A stretch of 64,000 nt of DNA. Source: Cornus controversa. Its lineage: Eukaryota; Streptophyta; Magnoliopsida; Cornales; Cornaceae. The translations under genes were made by a program, and so were the position numbers. Below are positions 59,662-64,000 of this stretch, piece after piece. Numbering within the stretch: position 1 is the stretch's first letter; every line of letters begins with the position of its first letter. The notes under the pieces are model-generated. The model made no database searches and had not been told where the DNA came from. It saw only the letters and a list, made by a program, of their open reading frames with translations. The stretch is from positions 27,444,806 to 27,508,805 of the forward strand of contig CM048848.1 of the NCBI GenBank assembly GCA_026545225.1, read 5' to 3'.

Positions 59662-61233
59662 TGTTGTGCTTGGAAAGGGTATTTTGTTTTACCAAAATAA
59701 TTCTTGTCCAATTCTTAATAAACCACTCGCAATAGCACGAATCTTTGTAAGATAGGGCTCTTGTGAAGGTGTCGATCCCACAAAGAATGTGATTAAATTA
59801 GTCTCATTTGATTCATTAAAAGAGAGGTTGATATTTTTGGTATTTGTTTAACATAAAATAAATGGCACTAGTTAAAGTTTGAATTGATAAATATAAGAGG
59901 GACTAGGGTATTGATTTCACCACTAGCCTTACATCAATGGAAGAATGTATTTCAACTTGGGAAAGTTACATATGTATAATCATGATTCATGGGATTTGTC
60001 ACATACCACCATGATATCTTCAAGAAAATACATAAATCAAAAGATAAGAATAATTAATCTCTAGTTAGCATGAATCGTCTACCTAACTACTTAAATAAAA
60101 GACATAACATGAAATTAAAAGTGTAGAACGATTCATCTTCCTTAAGCATGAATTATCAAATCTAATGAATTTATGTTCTAATAAAATTATTGTATAACTT
60201 TCATACTTTATAAGATAAGAGAAGAATGAAGTCAAGATTAAACATAACTTTATACTTCAATTACAAATGTAATCCTCAAAGTTATACAACTTATTATACA
60301 CATATAACAATCCCAAATAAAAATATTATTATCATACCATTGATGCTTGGCTAGGGCTACATCAATGCCCTAGGAAGAGTTTTAGCTCCTCATGGCTAAC
60401 TTACAAGTCTTCATAGTTGAAGAACACTTCATATTTCTATATGTGTGCAGAATATTTCCACTCACTTATCCCTCTACACTACTCAATTCCCCTCCATTTA
60501 TAGCCAAAGTTAGTGCAATATGAGTGTCCACCATTTCTTCCACTAAAACTCATCCTATGGCCTAAATAGCTCCATATGTACTCCATTTTAGAAGAATTGG
60601 ATCATCTCCCTCCATGTGTATAGCACTTTGGTGAATTAATTGAGTGGGGTGGTTGCTTGTCATCTCATTGGTCACTTGTCACAAAATTTTCAAAGCAACC
60701 AAAGAAAAATCTGCCCAGAATATTTATCCTACTGTTTTGGCCACTTTCAACCACCAAGATGTCATATTTAGAGATTTCTCAAAACTAAACGTATTTAGAA
60801 CTCTCTTTTATCTTTCCATAGCCGCAAAAATCACCTTAATTGGAGTTTGGAGCATGAAGTTATGGTCAAAATACAAACAGTGCGCAGATCAGAATTTTGA
60901 ACGAATTTTGGGCTTGAGATTAGTCTTGCACTTGTACTTGACCCAATGAATGAACCAATTCAGATTTTTGGCCCCTTTTGCATTAAATCTTCAATATAGC
61001 TTGGCCCAATCCATGGACTCATCATTGGAATTTGGCCCAAACTAATGGCAATTTCTTCTTCTTATGGAAGCCTCATTGAAAGCCCAAGAACCATGGAATT
61101 AACCACTATTTCATCTAAGGATCTGAAAATGACAAAAACAGAATAAAACTATAAAAATACTAATATAAACATAATTAAAGGATTAACATATGTAAATTAG
61201 AAGGACCGAATGCACAACATTCTGTGCTTATCA
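59662..61233 (-). mobile_element. Solo LTR of an Athila-like element, TSD ATAAT
   Basis: A 1572-bp segment starts TGTTGTGCTTGG and ends CTGTGCTTATCA, flanked by ATAAT at 59657-59661 and 61234-61238. It shares with the Athila LTRs the block AACCACTCGCAA(T/G)AGCACGAATCTTTG and GTCGATCCCACAAAG, placing it in the same broad family and orientation. No coding region. Confidence 0.9.
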
Positions 61234-61238
61234 ATAAT

Positions 61239-61555
61239 GTAAGGATGTTTTAGAAATCAATATTTCTAGGAAGTGTAAAAAGTTTTGGAGATTGAGAATG
61301 TGTTTTTTTGAAAATTGAAAATCAACACTTTAGTAAGTGTGTTTTGAATATGGTAAAATAGATTTGAAATGAAAAATCAACACTTAGGTGTGTGTTTTGG
61401 GGATTAAAGATGTGTTGAAAATTAGAAAAGTAACTATGAAAAATCAAATACTTGATTAAGATTGAAAATACCCTCGAAATTGCAATTAAAATGATGAAAA
61501 GTCAACACTTGATTAAGTGTATTTTGAGAATTGAAAGTGTACACGGAATTGAATT
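61239..61555 (+). repeat. Degenerate tandem repeats left of the TRIM
   Basis: Variants of AAATCAACACTT and GTGTGTTTTGA recur about every 60-70 bp and continue at 62120 after the TRIM. Confidence 0.7.
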
Positions 61556-62114
61556 TGTAACGACCATCTCCACCACATAGTATGATATTGTTCGCTTTGG
61601 GCCTAAGCCAATATGGTTTTGCTCTTGGGTTTTACCCCAAAAGGCCTCATACCATTTAAAGAAAACACACTACATATAAGCACATCCCTTTCTCCACACC
61701 CAAGCGATGTGGGATTGAGCAGTCTGTAGCCTACCAGTGTGGTATCTCGCTCAGTGTCTCTCGCACCCACCCATATCACACCTGCCCACAAGGGTCACCA
61801 CAATCCACCCCCTAGGAGGTCCTACATCCCCGTCGGCATACTTTCGGTTGGGTGTAGCTCTGATACCACTAGTAACAGTCCGCTCGACCTGATGGTATGA
61901 TATTGTCTACTTTAGGCCTAAGCCCACGCGATTTTGCTCTTGGGTTTTACCCTAAAATGTCTCATACCATTTGGAGAAAACACACTACATATAAGCACAT
62001 CCCCTTCTTTACACCCAGGCGATGTGGGATTGAGCACCCTGTAGCCTGCCAGTGTGGCAGCACGCCTAGTGTCTCTTGCACCCCACATCACACTCGCTCA
62101 CAAGGGTCACCACA
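61556..62114 (-). mobile_element. Complete TRIM element, TSD GAATT
   Basis: Two LTRs of 247 and 244 bp (61556-61802 and 61871-62114) flank a 68-bp interior. GAATT is duplicated at 61551-61555 and 62115-62119. The interior has GCTCTGATACCA at 61857-61868, the complement of an initiator-Met primer site, so the element reads leftward, and a CCACCCCCTAGGAGG tract at its other end as polypurine tract. The LTRs share GATGTGGGATTGAGCA and TTGCTCTTGGGTTTTACCC and differ by roughly 10-15 percent, so it is old. The second LTR begins AGTAAC rather than TGTAAC. It has no coding capacity, normal for TRIMs. Confidence 0.92.
61857..61868 (-). promoter_or_regulatory. TRIM primer binding site, initiator tRNA-Met type
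   Basis: The minus strand reads TGGTATCAGAGC two bases inside the right LTR. Confidence 0.85.
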
Positions 62115-62119
62115 GAATT

Positions 62120-62835
62120 GTAAGGATGAAAAATCAACACTTGATTAATTGTGTTTAAAAATTGACAATGTACATGGAATTGAAATTGTAAAGATGAAAA
62201 ATCAGCACTTGATTAAGTGTGTTTTGAGAATTGAAAATGTACTCAAAATTGAAAATGTAGAGATGAAAAATCGATAAAAAAATCAACATTTGATTAAGTG
62301 TTTTGAGAATTGAAAATGTACTCGGAATTAAAATCTTAGGGATGAAAAATCATTACTTGATTGTGTGTGGGTATTGAGTTGAAAATTGGAGAGTGAAAAT
62401 TACCACTTGAATAAAGTGGGTATTGAGATGAAATTTGGAGAATGAAAATTATTACTTGAATAAAGTGGGTTTTGAATTGAAAATCGGAGAATGAAAATTA
62501 TCACTTGAATAAAGTGGGTTTTGAATTAAAAATTGGAGAACGAAAATTACCACTTGAATAAAGTGGATTTTGAATTGAGATTCGGAGGATGAAAATTACC
62601 ACTTGAATAAGGTGGGTTTTGGATTGAAAATCGGAGAATAAAAATTATTACTTGAATAAAGTGAGTTTTGGATTGAAAATCGGAGAATAAAAATTACCAC
62701 TTGAATAAAGTGGGTTTTGAATTGAGAATCAGAGAATGAAAATTACCACTTAAATAAAGTGAATTTTGAATTGAAAATCAGAGAGTGAAAATTACCACTT
62801 GAATAAAGTGGGTTTGGGTTGGGAATTGAAGATTA
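62120..62835 (+). repeat. Tandem repeat array with 68-bp then 48-bp units
   Basis: To about 62360 the unit is roughly 68 bp (AAATCAACACTTGATTAAGT, then TTTTGAGAATTG). From 62370 a roughly 48-bp unit takes over (GAAAATTACCACTTGAATAA followed by GTGGGTTTTGAATTG), about ten copies. Confidence 0.9.
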
Positions 62836-63425
62836 AAGATGATTAAAGGTGAAAATCAAAAATGAAAATAATCAAAGTTTAAAGTGGGTGTGAATTACAT
62901 AAAGTATGGAAGAAGTCATGTCAAATAAGCAAGTTGTTACTTGAATAAAGCGTCAAAAATTGAAATGTAAGATAATATGTAGAAAATAGAAAAATAAAAA
63001 TGAAGAATAACATTGCACTCGAACATAAGACAAGAAAAAAAAATTGACACTTATATAAAGTGTCGAAAATATAAAATAAAATAAAATAAAATAAGTAACA
63101 TAACAATTGAACATGTAATGCAAGGAGAGTTAGGTCCACATATTTCTTTGAAGAGAACAACTCGCAATATGTCTCAAGGGTTTCTTAAAAGTAAACAAAA
63201 CTTAAAAGAAACACTTTTAGCAAAGTCCTTTGAAAATTAAATAAATCAAGTAAGATAAAATATGACATAGAATAGAAAAAGAACCTGTAAAGCACCAACC
63301 AAGATTTATATATGCAAATGTAAAGTGCTCGTGTGTGATATTTGTGTCTAAAGTGTAAATGCTAAGTTTGAACTCTCGTGAATACTTTTTATGCAGAGGG
63401 TGGTTTCTTTCATAAGGCCGAGGTG

Positions 63426-63755
63426 CAAGTAGACCATACTTTGTAGTCAAACCTACCCTCCTCGTGACTGTCACCAAATGTCTACCACGCTGATCCGCAG
63501 AAAGAGGAAACGCGCCCCTAGTATCATCATATATAGTAGGGGTTCATGAGAATGATCGATAGGTATGGGGAAAAAGTAGACCCTACTTTGTGGTCAGACC
63601 TACCCTTCCCATAACGGTCACCAAATGTCTACCACGTTGATCTGCATAGAGGGAAAAATGCGCCCCTAGCATCACCATAGTAAAGGTGCATGAGAATGAT
63701 CAATAGGTACGGGGCACAAGTAGACCCCTACTTTGTGGTCAAACTTACCCTTCCC
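63426..63755 (+). repeat. 145-bp tandem repeat, about two and a half copies
   Basis: CAAGTAGACC with CTACTTTGTGGTCA, CACCAAATGTCTACCACG and CGCGCCCCTAG recur at about 63426, 63571 and 63716. Confidence 0.88.
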
Positions 63756-63764
63756 GTAACTAGG

Positions 63765-63935
63765 GCTTTAATTGAGCTGAGCTGAGCTGAGTATTGGCAT
63801 GTCCAAGCTTGGCTCGCTACTCCACAACCATGAGCTCGACTCATGTTTGATACGAGCCTAGCCCAACCGTAATCAAACTCGGTTTGGTGTTGTTCAGCAA
63901 GCTTAAGCTCAGCTCGATAAGCTCATTTATATGGG
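63765..63935 (+). repeat. GAGCTGAGCTGAG / GCTCG-rich dispersed repeat
   Basis: A run of GAGCTGAGCTGAG and further GAGCTCG, GGCTCGC and AGCTCAGCTCG phrases. A reverse-oriented relative may lie at 9775-9925. Class not determined. The window ends soon after in (TA)n and (CA)n runs (63968-64000). Confidence 0.5.
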
Positions 63936-64000
63936 AAGAATATCTTCAATCTATACAATGTTAAAAATATATATATATATATACACACACATACATACAT

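Overview
This window is transposon-dominated, gene-poor DNA from a flowering plant, probably a eudicot. The organism call rests on a CACTA (En/Spm) transposon with its usual two genes, Ty3/gypsy retrotransposons of the Athila and chromovirus type, a TRIM, an L1-type LINE, and intron-containing fragments of plant housekeeping genes. I see no intact free-standing host gene and no tRNA or rRNA gene. The species cannot be named from sequence alone.

Layout. (1) A + strand CACTA element fills 1 to 44074; its 5' end lies before the window. It carries a TNP2/TNPD-type transposase (2-3180, four exons, one frameshift), a TNPA-type protein (3452-6745, seven exons, all open), then a long cargo region. 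The cargo includes one exon matching the Obg-like ATPase OLA1/YchF1 (7841-7891, +), four in-frame 3' exons of a Gly/Ser/Tyr/Arg-rich protein (11737-13824, -), and one exon of an At3g03305-like metallophosphoesterase (18651-18890 continuing at 42585-42591, +). The 3' end is a field of palindromic subterminal repeats and a 14-bp terminus (44061-44074).

(2) The CACTA cargo has been invaded repeatedly: a LINE fragment (about 8070-8885, -), two solo LTRs with perfect 5-bp target duplications (11932-13339 and 14705-17714), and a large non-autonomous LTR element with 3.95-kb LTRs (18891-42579, target GTCAC). That element's left LTR was itself hit by a complete Athila-type retrotransposon (21862-34907, -, target TGAAG). 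The uninterrupted copy of that target is at 41593-41597 in the other LTR. Insertion order is therefore CACTA with captured exons, then the large-LTR element, then Athila. LTR divergence agrees: the 3.95-kb LTRs differ at about eight places by eye, while the Athila LTRs look identical.

(3) The Athila copy looks potentially complete. It has an 18-nt tRNA-Asp primer site, one 1877-residue gag-pol ORF with the expected motifs, a downstream ORF3 in the env-like position, polypurine tracts and identical 1423-bp LTRs. Clusters of the inverted repeat TTTCGATCAATCGAAA lie in its LTR and between pol and ORF3; a third cluster lies in an unrelated solo LTR.

(4) From 44075 to 64000 the DNA is older repeat debris: a roughly 143-bp tandem repeat, two diverged LTR-like segments full of minisatellites (44880-47456 and 55523 onward), a decayed minus-strand chromovirus (47457-about 54400) with a solo LTR inside its pol, two more solo LTRs with perfect target duplications (57005-59342, 59662-61233), and a 559-bp TRIM (61556-62114).
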